Assembly: GCA_964246985.1 (NCBI GenBank)
Contig: CAXTSE010000008.1
Location: 1 to 64,000 of the forward strand
Direction of reading: 5' to 3'
Length of the DNA: 64,000 bases
From: CAXTSE01 sp964246985
GTDB taxonomy: Bacteria > Actinomycetota > Actinomycetes > Actinomycetales > Microbacteriaceae
A program made the translations under genes and the position numbers. The notes beneath the pieces were generated by a model. It made no database searches. It was not told where the DNA came from and saw nothing but the letters and a program-made list of their open reading frames with translations. Shown one piece after another: positions 8,550-15,994 of this stretch; the stretch's first letter is position 1; every line of letters starts with the position of its first letter.

Positions 8550-9344
8550 TTGACCTTGGCACCTCACGATTTGAGCGAACTCCAGGCGTTGCGCGAGCGG
8601 GCCTATGGGCCGAACTCAGACATCGAGCACGATCCAATGGCGCTGGCTCGGCTCCGCGAACTTGAGGCCCAAGTACGCCCGGCCGTTCCGGCGGCTGATG
8701 CAAGTACCAAGAAGGTAGCGCTTGAGCGGGACGACGCCCCTGTGTACCTCGACCCACCCGCCCCTGTCGACGACGACCCTCCCGCGCCGCGGCCCGTCAT
8801 CGTCCCCGCACTCCGTGCCGCTGTGCGCTGGGGGCGCGGGCTTAGGCGTTCAACGGTCATCGTTGGCCTAACGGCCGCGATCGTCGTCTTCGCCATTGCG
8901 GCCGCGCTGATACTCGTTCAGCGAGTCCAGATCGATCCGCTCCAGACGGGCGCGACGCAGGTGGCACGGCTACAAAAAGACCCAGGTTTTGCCGTACCCG
9001 CCTATTTTCAGGGCGACGCCGTCGCGGGCGAGGTGACGGGATTCACGGGCTTTCATGGATTCGGCGTAGTCACTGGATTCGGCGGCTATGTCTCCGGCAT
9101 GGGAGAGCCCCAGTCCCAGTGCCTTACCGTCTATCTCGAAACAGACGGCGCGGCTTCTACCACTTCGAACTTTACCGGCCCCCTCTACACCGGATGCGCC
9201 GCAGGCACGTTCCCGGCGACGGTAACGCTGTCCAACCAAGACCCCAACCTCACCGAGGAGTTTGCCAGCGCCTTCAGTGGGTCAGAGGGCGTCCAGTTCG
9301 TTTACGACCAGGCAAACGAGGAAGTCGTCGTTTTCGCTGGTTGA
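8550..9344 (+). CDS. Single-pass membrane protein with exported C-terminal domain
   Basis: 264 residues from a TTG preceded by AGGGGAAG. An acidic cytoplasmic part comes first (SELQALRERAYGPNSDIEHDP, residues about 9-30), then a Pro/Asp linker, then a transmembrane helix near residues 108-130 (VIVGLTAAIVVFAIAAALILV). An extracellular Gly/Phe-rich domain follows, with two Cys (QSQCLTVYLE, YTGCAAGTF). Proteins with this N-terminal ALRERAYGP motif occur in Microbacteriaceae; no function is known to me. It stands divergently from the lipoprotein gene, with a 95-bp shared intergenic region, so the two may be co-regulated. Confidence 0.65.
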   Translation: MTLAPHDLSELQALRERAYGPNSDIEHDPMALARLRELEAQVRPAVPAADASTKKVALERDDAPVYLDPPAPVDDDPPAPRPVIVPALRAAVRWGRGLRRSTVIVGLTAAIVVFAIAAALILVQRVQIDPLQTGATQVARLQKDPGFAVPAYFQGDAVAGEVTGFTGFHGFGVVTGFGGYVSGMGEPQSQCLTVYLETDGAASTTSNFTGPLYTGCAAGTFPATVTLSNQDPNLTEEFASAFSGSEGVQFVYDQANEEVVVFAG

Positions 9345-9400
9345 CAGCGCGCGAATAGAGGACCGGTACAAGAGCGAGTCTCAACGGTCTCCGCGTGACG

Positions 9401-10297
9401 TCACGTCACGTTGCGCGTTGCTGACATGTCGAGCCTCGCTTGGGTCTGGCCGGGGTCCGCGATCAACCGAGCGACTCCCCACGCATAATCAGCCCACCGC
9501 TCCGGATTGGTCGAATAGACGCGAGCCACGCTCTCGAACCCACCTCGCATGCTCCTCGGCAACGTCAACCCGAGGTCGGCCACCAGTCTGCGCACGACCG
9601 CCGGTCGACGTTCGGGTTCAGCTACCGCGAGCATCGCCTCCGCTGATCGCGGCCAATGTGAATCCGCCGCCTCTACGGGGATGGCGATTCTCTGCACGGT
9701 GGCGATAGCAGTCCGGCCGAGCGCCAGCGATATCGAGCCGGGATCTTCGTTGAGATTCAAGTACGGCGCAACGTCAGTTCCGGGAGGGCATATGTCATTC
9801 AACTGGACGTCTCCGACAAAATCCACCGGATCGGGCACCCATCCTTCACTGGTCACCACGTCGTCGCGGAGACGCAGTCTGTACAGATAGAACTGCTTGC
9901 CCGCGTCGCCCTGATCGTCCATCCGACGAAGCATGTTCTGGATCGCGGCCTCGTACGTGCCCACATGTAGAGCCTTTGAGCGTTGCCGTTCCTCCCACCG
10001 TTCCGCGCCGCCCGGTCTGGTCATAGCGCGCATGCGCTGGATGGTGACCGGAGTCAAGGTCGCTAGCGGGTCGTAGTCCCGACGAGGCCAGTCATCGTGT
10101 GTTGTCGTGTGATACCAGGCGAACCGGACAACGGATCGCGTGTCCAGTGCCGGGTCATCCGCGCTAACCGTGACTCGCGGCGCGTCCTCAACTTCACACG
10201 AGACGCCACAACCCGGACAGGTCTCGAACCCTCGGTTCCAGCGGTCGACCCAGTCCGGGCCAACCCGCCAGCTTCGGAGGCACCGGTCGCACCTCAT
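9401..10297 (-). CDS. Zinc-ribbon protein with ADP-ribosyltransferase-like motifs (uncertain)
   Basis: 298 residues from the ATG at 10297 (a GTG at 10333 would add 12). A zinc ribbon opens the protein: CDRC near residue 3 and CPGCG near 27. Later come VRFAWYHTTTHDDWP and ALHVGTYEAAIQNMLRR, then FYLYRLRL. The order His-Thr on a strand, a second strand-helix with HVGT, and an alternating strand is reminiscent of ART/RES-type NAD-binding folds, but I cannot place a catalytic Glu with confidence. It stands alone in reverse orientation near the right end of the element, a usual place for satellite cargo. A toxin or defence role is a guess; the gene itself is well supported. Confidence 0.6.
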   Translation of the reverse strand: MRCDRCLRSWRVGPDWVDRWNRGFETCPGCGVSCEVEDAPRVTVSADDPALDTRSVVRFAWYHTTTHDDWPRRDYDPLATLTPVTIQRMRAMTRPGGAERWEERQRSKALHVGTYEAAIQNMLRRMDDQGDAGKQFYLYRLRLRDDVVTSEGWVPDPVDFVGDVQLNDICPPGTDVAPYLNLNEDPGSISLALGRTAIATVQRIAIPVEAADSHWPRSAEAMLAVAEPERRPAVVRRLVADLGLTLPRSMRGGFESVARVYSTNPERWADYAWGVARLIADPGQTQARLDMSATRNVT

Positions 10298-10381
10298 GGT
10301 GCGCTCGCGATCGAAATCGACCGGTCTCTCCACAATGGCGACGGTACCTGAGCGCGGACGTCACCCGCTGTCGCGACGCGG

Positions 10382-10552
10382 CTAAACGACCCGACCGTCG
10401 AACTTGGTCGCCCAAGACCCGTCGACGTAAATCTCGATCCTCCCAGCGCCCTCGTCCGAAAGCACTGCCACCGGCTCAAGTTCCGCGATCGAATAGTCTC
10501 GCTCGTCCTGCTCGCGCTCGGAGTCGATGATCTTCCACAGGGTTTCGTCCAT
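10382..10552 (-). CDS. Small acidic hypothetical protein
   Basis: 56 residues: MDETLWKIIDSEREQDERDY, then a short beta-rich part ending GSWATKFDGRVV. No motif is recognised. The ATG lies in a longer open frame whose upstream part is low-complexity, so the start is a choice by composition. It follows the 57-residue gene on the same strand, suggesting one small transcript from the right end. Confidence 0.45.
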   Translation of the reverse strand: MDETLWKIIDSEREQDERDYSIAELEPVAVLSDEGAGRIEIYVDGSWATKFDGRVV

Positions 10553-10613
10553 GCGCCGACGGTAACGAGGACGCCGCGGAATAGGAACTAGTGAACGGCT
10601 AGCGCGAGGCGCC

Positions 10614-10787
10614 TCACGCATCCCACTGAGCGAGCCGACAAGCCTCGCACCACCACGCGCCGACGCTGGCTCGGAGGCGTTGCAAGCACCTCGCACAGTT
10701 CGGATCGCCCACTTGTACGGCGTCGAAAAGGTCCCGCGCTGGGAGGAGAACAGAGAGGGGTGGAGCGTCTCCGAGGTCGTCGCGCAT
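10614..10787 (-). CDS. Small Cys-pair protein (zinc ribbon)
   Basis: 57 residues with NCARCLQRLRASVGAWWCEACRLAQW: two C-x2-C pairs 13 residues apart, a compact zinc ribbon, behind an acidic N-terminus (MRDDLGDAPP). It lies between the 56-residue gene and the ssb break. Tiny zinc proteins of this kind are common in actinophages. The short length makes the call moderate. Confidence 0.5.
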   Translation of the reverse strand: MRDDLGDAPPLSVLLPARDLFDAVQVGDPNCARCLQRLRASVGAWWCEACRLAQWDA

Positions 10788-10843
10788 GGACACACGCTAG
10801 GCACAATAGGGCCTCATCACCCGAAGTCATCCACATGTGTTAT

Positions 10844-10849
10844 TTGACA
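10844..10849 (+). promoter_or_regulatory. -35 box (TTGACA) placed 6 bp from the right att core; half of a split integrase promoter
   Basis: TTGACA here reads toward the right end. In the excised circle it would be joined through GTCG to GGATGAAAGAAAATAG at the left end. That puts GAAAAT (1664-1669) 18 bp downstream and the integrase ATG 7 bp after it, a leaderless arrangement common in actinobacteria. In the integrated state the -35 faces ssb and the -10 loses it. The elements are seen; their use as a promoter is inferred. Confidence 0.45.
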
Positions 10850-10855
10850 CATAGC

Positions 10856-10859
10856 GTCG
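10856..10859. other. Right attachment junction of the 9.2-kb element (core GTCG)
   Basis: The core follows element sequence CACATAGC and is followed by ssb sequence CCGTCGACCCACTTC (minus strand QKWVDG). It pairs with 1652-1655. Confidence 0.85.
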
Positions 10860-11002
10860 CCGTCGACCCACTTCTGCTGAGCGCGGTCATAGCGCCGCTG
10901 CGTGGACGCGAGCCGGAAGGTGGTGATCGGCAACCCGGTCGAGGTGACCAGGTGCCGCGGGGTGGTGGCCACGAGGCCGGTGAGGGTGATGGTGTCGGAC
11001 AT
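10856..11002 (-). pseudogene. ssb: ssb 5' part: N-terminal 49 codons of the split SSB
   Basis: MSDTITLTGLVATTPRHLVT is a typical actinobacterial SSB start, followed by GLPITTFRLASTQRRYD and QQKWVDGD. After this point the frame runs into element sequence and stops at 10817 after 12 foreign residues (AMCQITHVDDFG), giving a 61-residue product with only part of the OB fold. The natural promoter region of ssb lies at 11003-11215, where I see no other gene. Confidence 0.92.
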
Positions 11003-11215
11003 GGGTGTGCTCCGCGGGTGCGTGGACGGCCCGGCCGCGCGGATGCGGAGCCGGTGCGGATGCGGGGCGGGCCTCTCTGCGAAGACCGCCCCGGCATCCG
11101 ACGTCCTCATGGTGCGCGGGGCGCATCGGGCACGGGCGCCGCGATGCGAACGCCGTGGAGACGACGCGCACACACGGCGCTGGGGAGAAGACGCGGCCTC
11201 AGTGCTCGCGGAACC

Positions 11216-11431
11216 TCAGTGCTCGCGGAACTCCGGCCACGCGGCGCCGATCGGCATCGACGCGTGCAGAGCGCCCTTGGCCACCTCGAGGGTCGGATAC
11301 ACGCCGCGTGGGTCTGCATCTCCCAGCACGCGGACGGCGAAGCCGCCCTCGGTGCGATGGATCGATCCGACGGCTCCTGCCGGCCCGAAGGCCACCCAGC
11401 GCTGGTCGGTCGCGGTCATTCTGTCGCTCAT
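11216..11431 (-). CDS. Small conserved hypothetical protein
   Basis: 71 residues: DQRWVAFGPAGAVGSIHRTEGGFAVRVLGD, then GVYPTLEVAKGALHASMP. The alternating pattern suggests a small beta-alpha domain. Comparable short proteins are found across Microbacteriaceae, without known function. GGGAGCTCG lies just upstream of the ATG. It is a host gene outside the element. Confidence 0.65.
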   Translation of the reverse strand: MSDRMTATDQRWVAFGPAGAVGSIHRTEGGFAVRVLGDADPRGVYPTLEVAKGALHASMPIGAAWPEFREH

Positions 11432-11579
11432 CGTCGAGCTCCCTTCACTACAGACCCGAGGCTACGCTCGGCGAGCGCCGATCGCGCCCGATCCGAGCAT
11501 TCCCCCAGCCGCGGGCGCTTCGGCGCGGGTGCGACGGCGGCTCGTCACCGGGCCCCGGAATCTTCCCTACGCTGGAGCC

Positions 11580-12596
11580 ATGCCCAGTCCCGTGCCGTAC
11601 GTCGCCGCCCCCACCCGCTACGAGGCGATGCCCTACGTGCGCTCCGGACGCAGCGGCCTGAAGCTCCCGCGCATCTCGCTCGGCCTCTGGAACAACTTCG
11701 GCAGCGACCGCCCTCTCGACACGCAGCGCGCGATACTCCGACGCGCGTTCGACCTCGGGGTGACGCACTTCGACCTCGCCAACAACTACGGACCCCTGGG
11801 CGGCGCGGCCGAGAGCAACTTCGGCACCGTCCTCCACAGCGACTTCGCCGCGTGGCGCGACGAGCTGATCATCTCGACGAAGGCCGGCTACGACATGTGG
11901 GACGGGCCCTACGGCGACTTCGGCTCGCGCAAGTACCTGCTCGCGAGCCTCGACCAGTCGCTCGGCCGGATGGGTCTCGACTACGTCGACATCTTCTACT
12001 CGCACCGCCCCGACCCCGAGACTCCGATCGAGGAGACGATGGGCGCCCTCGCCCACGCCGTCCGAAGCGGCAAGGCCCTCTACGCGGGCATCTCCAACTA
12101 CGACGCCGACCAGACCCGCGCAGCCGCCGCCGCTCTCGCCGCCGAGGGCGTGCCGCTGCTGATCCACCAGCCGCGCTACAACATGTTCGACCGCCGCATG
12201 GAGCACGGTCTGCTGGAGGCTCTCGACGACGTCGGTGCCGGCAGCATCGTCTTCTCGCCGCTCGCTCAGGGCATGCTCACCGACCGCTACCTGCAGGGCA
12301 TTCCCGCGGACTCCCGCGCGGCCGAGGGTCGCTGGATCAGCGAGAAGAACATCGACGACGTCTACCTCGAGCGCGTCCGCGGGCTGAACGCGATCGCCGA
12401 GGGACGCGGCCAGACGCTCGCGCAGCTCGCCCTCACCTGGGTGCTGCGTCACCACCAGGTCACGAGCGCACTGATCGGCGCGTCGAGCGTCGCGCAGCTC
12501 GAGTCGAGCCTCGGCGCCCTGGACGGACCCGCGCTCACCGACGACGAGCTCGCCGCGATCGAGCCGTTCGCCGTCGACGGCACCGAACGCCGCTGA
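11580..12596 (+). CDS. Aldo/keto reductase (YghZ / L-glyceraldehyde 3-phosphate reductase type)
   Basis: 338-residue AKR; NADPH-dependent reduction of aldehydes such as L-glyceraldehyde 3-phosphate or methylglyoxal. Seen in order: SGLKLPRISLGLW, then the catalytic Asp/Tyr motif THFDLANNYGPLGGAAE (near 60-80), the Lys in IISTKAGYDMWDGPYG and the His in DIFYSHRPDPETP. Cofactor-side segments follow (SPLAQGMLTDRYL, LIGASSVAQLESSL). The motif GPYGDFGSRKYL is typical of the YghZ subgroup (AKR14). The ATG at 11580 follows GGAGCC. It is followed after 11 bp by an EamA transporter, probably co-transcribed. Confidence 0.93.
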   Translation: MPSPVPYVAAPTRYEAMPYVRSGRSGLKLPRISLGLWNNFGSDRPLDTQRAILRRAFDLGVTHFDLANNYGPLGGAAESNFGTVLHSDFAAWRDELIISTKAGYDMWDGPYGDFGSRKYLLASLDQSLGRMGLDYVDIFYSHRPDPETPIEETMGALAHAVRSGKALYAGISNYDADQTRAAAAALAAEGVPLLIHQPRYNMFDRRMEHGLLEALDDVGAGSIVFSPLAQGMLTDRYLQGIPADSRAAEGRWISEKNIDDVYLERVRGLNAIAEGRGQTLAQLALTWVLRHHQVTSALIGASSVAQLESSLGALDGPALTDDELAAIEPFAVDGTERR

Positions 12597-12607
12597 GCCC
12601 GGCACCC

Positions 12608-13627
12608 GTGGGCTACCTCTACGCGCTCGGCGGCGCTCTCCTCTTCGGCGCCAACGGGTCGCTCACCAAGCTCGTCGTCGATGCCGGCCTGAGCCCCACC
12701 CAGCTGACGCAGTTCCGCACCCTGGGCACCGCCCTGCTGGCGGGCACGGTGCTGCTGCTCACCGACCGCGCCGCGTTCCGGATCACGCGACGGCAGCTGC
12801 TGATCATGGCGGTCCTCGGCGTGTTCGGCGTCGCCATCCTGCAGGCCAGCTACGCCGCCGCCCTGTCCCTCATGCCGGTCGGCATCACGCTGCTGCTCGA
12901 GTACACCGCGGTGCTCATGGTGGCGCTCGTGGCGTTCCTGGTGTTCCGCGAGAAGGTGAAGGCGCGGCTCTGGGTCGCCATCGGATGCGTGCTGGTGGGT
13001 CTCGCGATCGTGGCGCGCATCTGGGCGCCGGCCCTCGATCCGCTCGGCGTCGTGCTGGCGATGGTGGCCGCCGTCTCGCTGACGCTGTACTTCGTGGTCG
13101 GCGAGCGTCAGGTAGGGGCGACCTCGCCGCTGGCCGTCGCGTTCTGGACGATGACGTTCGCCACCGCGTTCTGGGCGCTGTTCAGCGGATGGTGGGAGCT
13201 GACCCCGGCGACGTTCGCCACCCCGGTGCAGCTGGGCGGCGTGCTCGGAGACCTCGAGCTGCCGCTGATCGTGCCGCTGCTCGCCAACGTCGTCTTCGGC
13301 TCGTTCCTGTCGTTCCTGCTGTCCTTCTCGGCGCTCAAGCACCTGAGCGCGACCGCGGCCGGCATCGTCGCGTCGTCGGAGGTGCTGTTCGCATTCCTCG
13401 TGGCATGGCTCTGGCTCGGCGAGGGGCTCGACGTGCCTCAGATCGGTGGCGCGCTCATCGTGCTGTTCGGCATCGTGCTCGCGCAGACGGCCCGGTCAGT
13501 GAAGACGGTCGTCGACGCCGATCTGGCCTTCGACACGACCGCGGATCCGCCGGTGGCGCACCAGGGCGAGCGCGGTCCCGAGGGCCACGAGCCCCAGTCC
13601 GAGCAGCAGCGGCAGGCCGGGAGCTGA
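12608..13627 (+). CDS. EamA/DMT-family transporter
   Basis: 339 residues from a GTG 11 bp after the reductase stop. Ten hydrophobic helices in two EamA repeats (YALGGALLFGANGSLTKLVV; later GVVLAMVAAVSLTLYFVVGE), with the usual end-of-repeat segments LLLEYTAVLMVALVAFLVFREK and SSEVLFAFLVAWLWLGE. It probably exports a small metabolite; the substrate cannot be told. The last 44 codons are a hydrophilic tail that overlaps the opposing LPxTG gene by 132 bp, which is unusual but keeps both frames intact. Confidence 0.85.
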   Translation: MGYLYALGGALLFGANGSLTKLVVDAGLSPTQLTQFRTLGTALLAGTVLLLTDRAAFRITRRQLLIMAVLGVFGVAILQASYAAALSLMPVGITLLLEYTAVLMVALVAFLVFREKVKARLWVAIGCVLVGLAIVARIWAPALDPLGVVLAMVAAVSLTLYFVVGERQVGATSPLAVAFWTMTFATAFWALFSGWWELTPATFATPVQLGGVLGDLELPLIVPLLANVVFGSFLSFLLSFSALKHLSATAAGIVASSEVLFAFLVAWLWLGEGLDVPQIGGALIVLFGIVLAQTARSVKTVVDADLAFDTTADPPVAHQGERGPEGHEPQSEQQRQAGS

Positions 13628-14752
13628 TCCGGTCGCCGGCAGCTCGGCCGCGCCGGGACCGGCTGCCGGGACCGGCACCGCAGGCACCGGCGCGAACGCG
13701 ACAGTGCCGAGCGCGGCAGCACCTCCTCCCGCGATGAAGGCCAGGGGGGCGAGCCCGCTCGGTGCGGGAGTGCCGGGAGGGAGCACGACGTCGAGCTCGT
13801 ATGCGCCGTCGGCGGTGTCGAATGCGAACGACCCGTCGGACGCCAGCGGGATCACGACGGGCTGCTGCTCGATGTCGAGCACCGGGGCCCCGGCCTGCTC
13901 GAGCGCCAGGACGGTTCCCGCTGGCGCGGGGACGCCGGGCGTCAGCTGCACCACGCCGGACACCGTGGACGCCGACGCCGGAGCGACGATCCAGAGCTGG
14001 TAGGACGGGATGCCGAGCTGCAGCCGGAAGGTCAGCGTGACCTGCTCGACCGGCACGGTCGGGACGAACCAGTCGTAGGCGCCCGCCGTGTCCGTCCCGC
14101 TGCCGACGACGGTCGGGTACGCGGGCAGTCCCGCGCACCCGCCGAAGGTCGCGTCGGGGCACCAGATCGGCGCGTCGGTGAAGGTGGTTCCGGGCCCGCA
14201 GCCGGACGGCTTCGGCGAAGCGCCCTGGCAGTAGTTCAGGAGGTCCGGGGCGGGGGTGCCGGGCAGGCCGGTGTCCTGGGCGCCGAGCTGCGCCGGGGTC
14301 AGCGGCACCCCGCCGGACCCGGTCGCGGTGATCGTGACCGTGTCGGCGTCGATGTCGCCGACGGCGAGACCCCAGCCGGCCGGCATACTCGCCGGGATGG
14401 TGATCGTCGTGGTCGAGGGCGCCAGCAGAGGCGCGAGCCCGATCGAGAGGTAGGACTGGTAGCGCGACGTGCCGAAGCGCTTGCCGAAGCCGGTCTGCGC
14501 CCCGAGGAACGCGGCCGTGCCCGTCTCGGCGACGGTCGGGGAGGATGCGTCCGTGACGACCCCGATGACGCCTCCGCCCGCGGCAGCCGGCAGCTGCCCC
14601 GAGAAGGTCGTGGCCGAGGTCTTCGTCCACACCGGGAACGCGCCGATGGGCGCGGGCGCCGCCACGGCCGGCCCCACGGCACCGCCACCGACGATCAGCC
14701 CGGCGGCCAGCACCGCGGCCGCGAATGTCGACATCCCCCGTGCACGCCCCAT
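13496..14752 (-). CDS. Secreted LPxTG-anchored cell-wall protein
   Basis: 418 residues. A signal peptide (MSTFAAAVLAAGLIVGGGAV, cleavage near AVAAPAP), a large beta-rich ectodomain (YLSIGLAPLLAPSTTTITIPA, a Cys-rich loop with NYCQGASPKPSGCGPG and WCPDATFGGCAG, then VTLTFRLQLGIPSYQLWIVA), and a C-terminal sorting signal: ELPATGSAPGL, a hydrophobic helix and RHRRIRGR. LPATG should be cut by a sortase that links the protein to peptidoglycan. The tail after RHRR is longer than usual for such proteins (about 17 residues). Function unknown; perhaps adhesion or surface structure. Confidence 0.85.
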   Translation of the reverse strand: MGRARGMSTFAAAVLAAGLIVGGGAVGPAVAAPAPIGAFPVWTKTSATTFSGQLPAAAGGGVIGVVTDASSPTVAETGTAAFLGAQTGFGKRFGTSRYQSYLSIGLAPLLAPSTTTITIPASMPAGWGLAVGDIDADTVTITATGSGGVPLTPAQLGAQDTGLPGTPAPDLLNYCQGASPKPSGCGPGTTFTDAPIWCPDATFGGCAGLPAYPTVVGSGTDTAGAYDWFVPTVPVEQVTLTFRLQLGIPSYQLWIVAPASASTVSGVVQLTPGVPAPAGTVLALEQAGAPVLDIEQQPVVIPLASDGSFAFDTADGAYELDVVLPPGTPAPSGLAPLAFIAGGGAAALGTVAFAPVPAVPVPAAGPGAAELPATGSAPGLPLLLGLGLVALGTALALVRHRRIRGRVEGQIGVDDRLH

Positions 14753-14842
14753 CTGGCGACCCTATGTCGGGCGTGCCCATCCGTCGACCGACGGCCTCGG
14801 ATCGGCATCGCGAATGTCGGTGGTCGAACATACATTCGATTC

Positions 14843-15097
14843 ATGGACCTCCTCGACCTCCCGACAGCGCTCCCGCTCTCGCGCCCGATGCGCGGGATCC
14901 AGGTCGTCCCCCGTCGCGGCGGGCTCTGGCGGGTCGCTCGCGTGGACGGCGTCATCCTCGGCTACGTCGAGCGCGTGAGCGACGACGGCGGCGCGCGCTA
15001 CCGCAGCAAGCGCATGCGGCCGCGCGACGCGGGCTTCACGGTGATCGGCGACTTCGCGGCGCCCGACGATGCGGTCGACGCACTGCGGCACGCCTGA
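14843..15097 (+). CDS. Small hypothetical protein
   Basis: 84 residues: MDLLDLPTALPLSRPMRGIQ, then VVPRRGGLWRVARVDGVILGYVE, then a basic part and GFTVIGDFAAPDDAVDAL. The centre looks like a beta hairpin with an N-glycosyl-lyase-free fold; no catalytic motif is evident. It is divergent from the LPxTG gene with a 90-bp promoter region between them. A host gene of unknown role. Confidence 0.65.
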   Translation: MDLLDLPTALPLSRPMRGIQVVPRRGGLWRVARVDGVILGYVERVSDDGGARYRSKRMRPRDAGFTVIGDFAAPDDAVDALRHA

Positions 15098-15132
15098 CCG
15101 GCATCCGCCGATCGCGGGGTTATCGTCACCCC

Positions 15133-15861
15133 ATGCAGTGGTGGAACGAATTCCTGGACTGGTTCAACTCCGACGACGGATCGCGCATCGTGACGGGCAT
15201 CGTGCTGCCGTTCGTGGCCATCGTGGTCGCCGGCCTCATCGGGGCGGGCGTCGGCCGGGGATCGACCAAGCGCCTCGTCGACCAGCGCTCGCACGAGACG
15301 CGCGCCAACGCGGTCGCCGCGCTGGTGAGCGCCGGGCAGTCCGCCGCGCGCTGGGAGAGCCTGAGCCCCGCCGCCAAGGAGCACTCCGAGGCGCTGTCGA
15401 GCGCCGCCGACATCTCGGTGCGCCTGCTCCCCATCGCGGGTGCCAACCTGGCCGCCGACTGGGCCGAGCACCAGCTGCACGAGATGCGCACCAATTCCGT
15501 CAGCTACAGCTTCCAGGCCGATCAGACGCTCGCCGAGTTCCGCGACCGTCTGGTGCGCTGGCTGCACAAGCCGGGCAAGGCCAAGAAGCTGTTCGGCGAC
15601 GACCTCGACCGGTGGAAGTACGACAACGCCCAGCCCGACCCGGTGCTGCTCGAGCAGCAGAAGTGGGCCGAGGAGCAGCTCGTGGCCACCAGCGGCGCGA
15701 CCGTCGAGCACTCGTCCGACCTCCCGCTCGCGGCCGCGATCGCCGCGAGCAAGCGCGATCATGCCGAGTCGGCGGCCGAGCCCGCCGAGACGGCTCGTCT
15801 CGACCTCACGCCGGCCGGCGGAGCGACCGACCCCGACGATCCCTTCGGCCCCCGCCGCTAG
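15133..15861 (+). CDS. Single-pass membrane protein, cytoplasmic helical domain
   Basis: 242 residues. MQWWNEFLDWFNSDDGSRIV precedes a transmembrane helix (GIVLPFVAIVVAGLIGAGVG, about 23-42), then a long helical cytoplasmic part with RWLHKPGKAKKLFGDDLDRW and an acidic, Pro-rich tail ending DPDDPFGPRR. Such proteins sit beside tRNA-Arg in Microbacteriaceae relatives as far as I recall, without a known function. It ends 20 bp before the interrupted tRNA gene. Confidence 0.7.
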   Translation: MQWWNEFLDWFNSDDGSRIVTGIVLPFVAIVVAGLIGAGVGRGSTKRLVDQRSHETRANAVAALVSAGQSAARWESLSPAAKEHSEALSSAADISVRLLPIAGANLAADWAEHQLHEMRTNSVSYSFQADQTLAEFRDRLVRWLHKPGKAKKLFGDDLDRWKYDNAQPDPVLLEQQKWAEEQLVATSGATVEHSSDLPLAAAIAASKRDHAESAAEPAETARLDLTPAGGATDPDDPFGPRR

Positions 15862-15881
15862 CGCGAGCAGGCACCGCCCGG

Positions 15882-15919
15882 TGCCCTCGGCAGGAATCGA
15901 ACCTGCGGCCAAGAGATTA
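15882..15919 (-). pseudogene. 3' half of host tRNA-Arg(TCT), separated by prophage insertion
   Basis: On the minus strand this reads from the anticodon loop (TAATCT) through the variable loop, the T arm (GCAGG TTCGATT CCTGC) to the acceptor strand CGAGGGC and discriminator A. With the 41-nt 5' half at 54877-54917 it forms a normal 73-nt tRNA: acceptor GCCCTCG/CGAGGGC pairs fully, loop CTTCTAA, anticodon TCT. CCA is not encoded. Alone it cannot form a tRNA. Confidence 0.92.
15914..15919. other. Left attachment site (attL) of the 39-kb prophage, core AGATTA
   Basis: AGATTA (TAATCT on the tRNA strand) is the only sequence common to both tRNA halves, here and at 54877-54882. It spans the 3' side of the anticodon loop. 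Left of it is tRNA, right of it phage sequence CAGGGCC. Confidence 0.88.
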
Positions 15920-15994
15920 CAGGGCCTCGATTTCGGCGGGCCTACATCCGCGAGGGCGGGCCGGTAGCCGTGGCCCCGGAGCTCGGGGCGCACG

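Larger units (their letters stand above)
1652..10859. mobile_element. 9.2-kb satellite-like integrative element (serine integrase, capsid, TerS) in ssb
   Basis: The boundaries are fixed by the broken ssb gene: removing 9204 bp restores the gene in frame. The cargo runs mainly rightwards: integrase, P22-like capsid, small Cys protein, two unknown proteins, terminase small subunit and a coupled unknown gene. Leftward genes are interspersed (HEPN-like protein, lipoprotein, zinc-ribbon protein, tiny proteins). No large terminase, portal, maturation protease, tail, lysis or clear replication gene is present. A capsid gene plus its own TerS without the rest is the hallmark of satellites that depend on a helper phage (compare phage-inducible chromosomal islands); a decayed prophage is the alternative. 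Confidence 0.85.

Noticed and set aside
10760..13627. 955-codon open frame spanning ssb fragment, aldo/keto reductase region and EamA gene
   Set aside because: Only the part from 12608 is coding in this frame; the rest is Arg/Pro-rich shadow of the reductase in another frame.
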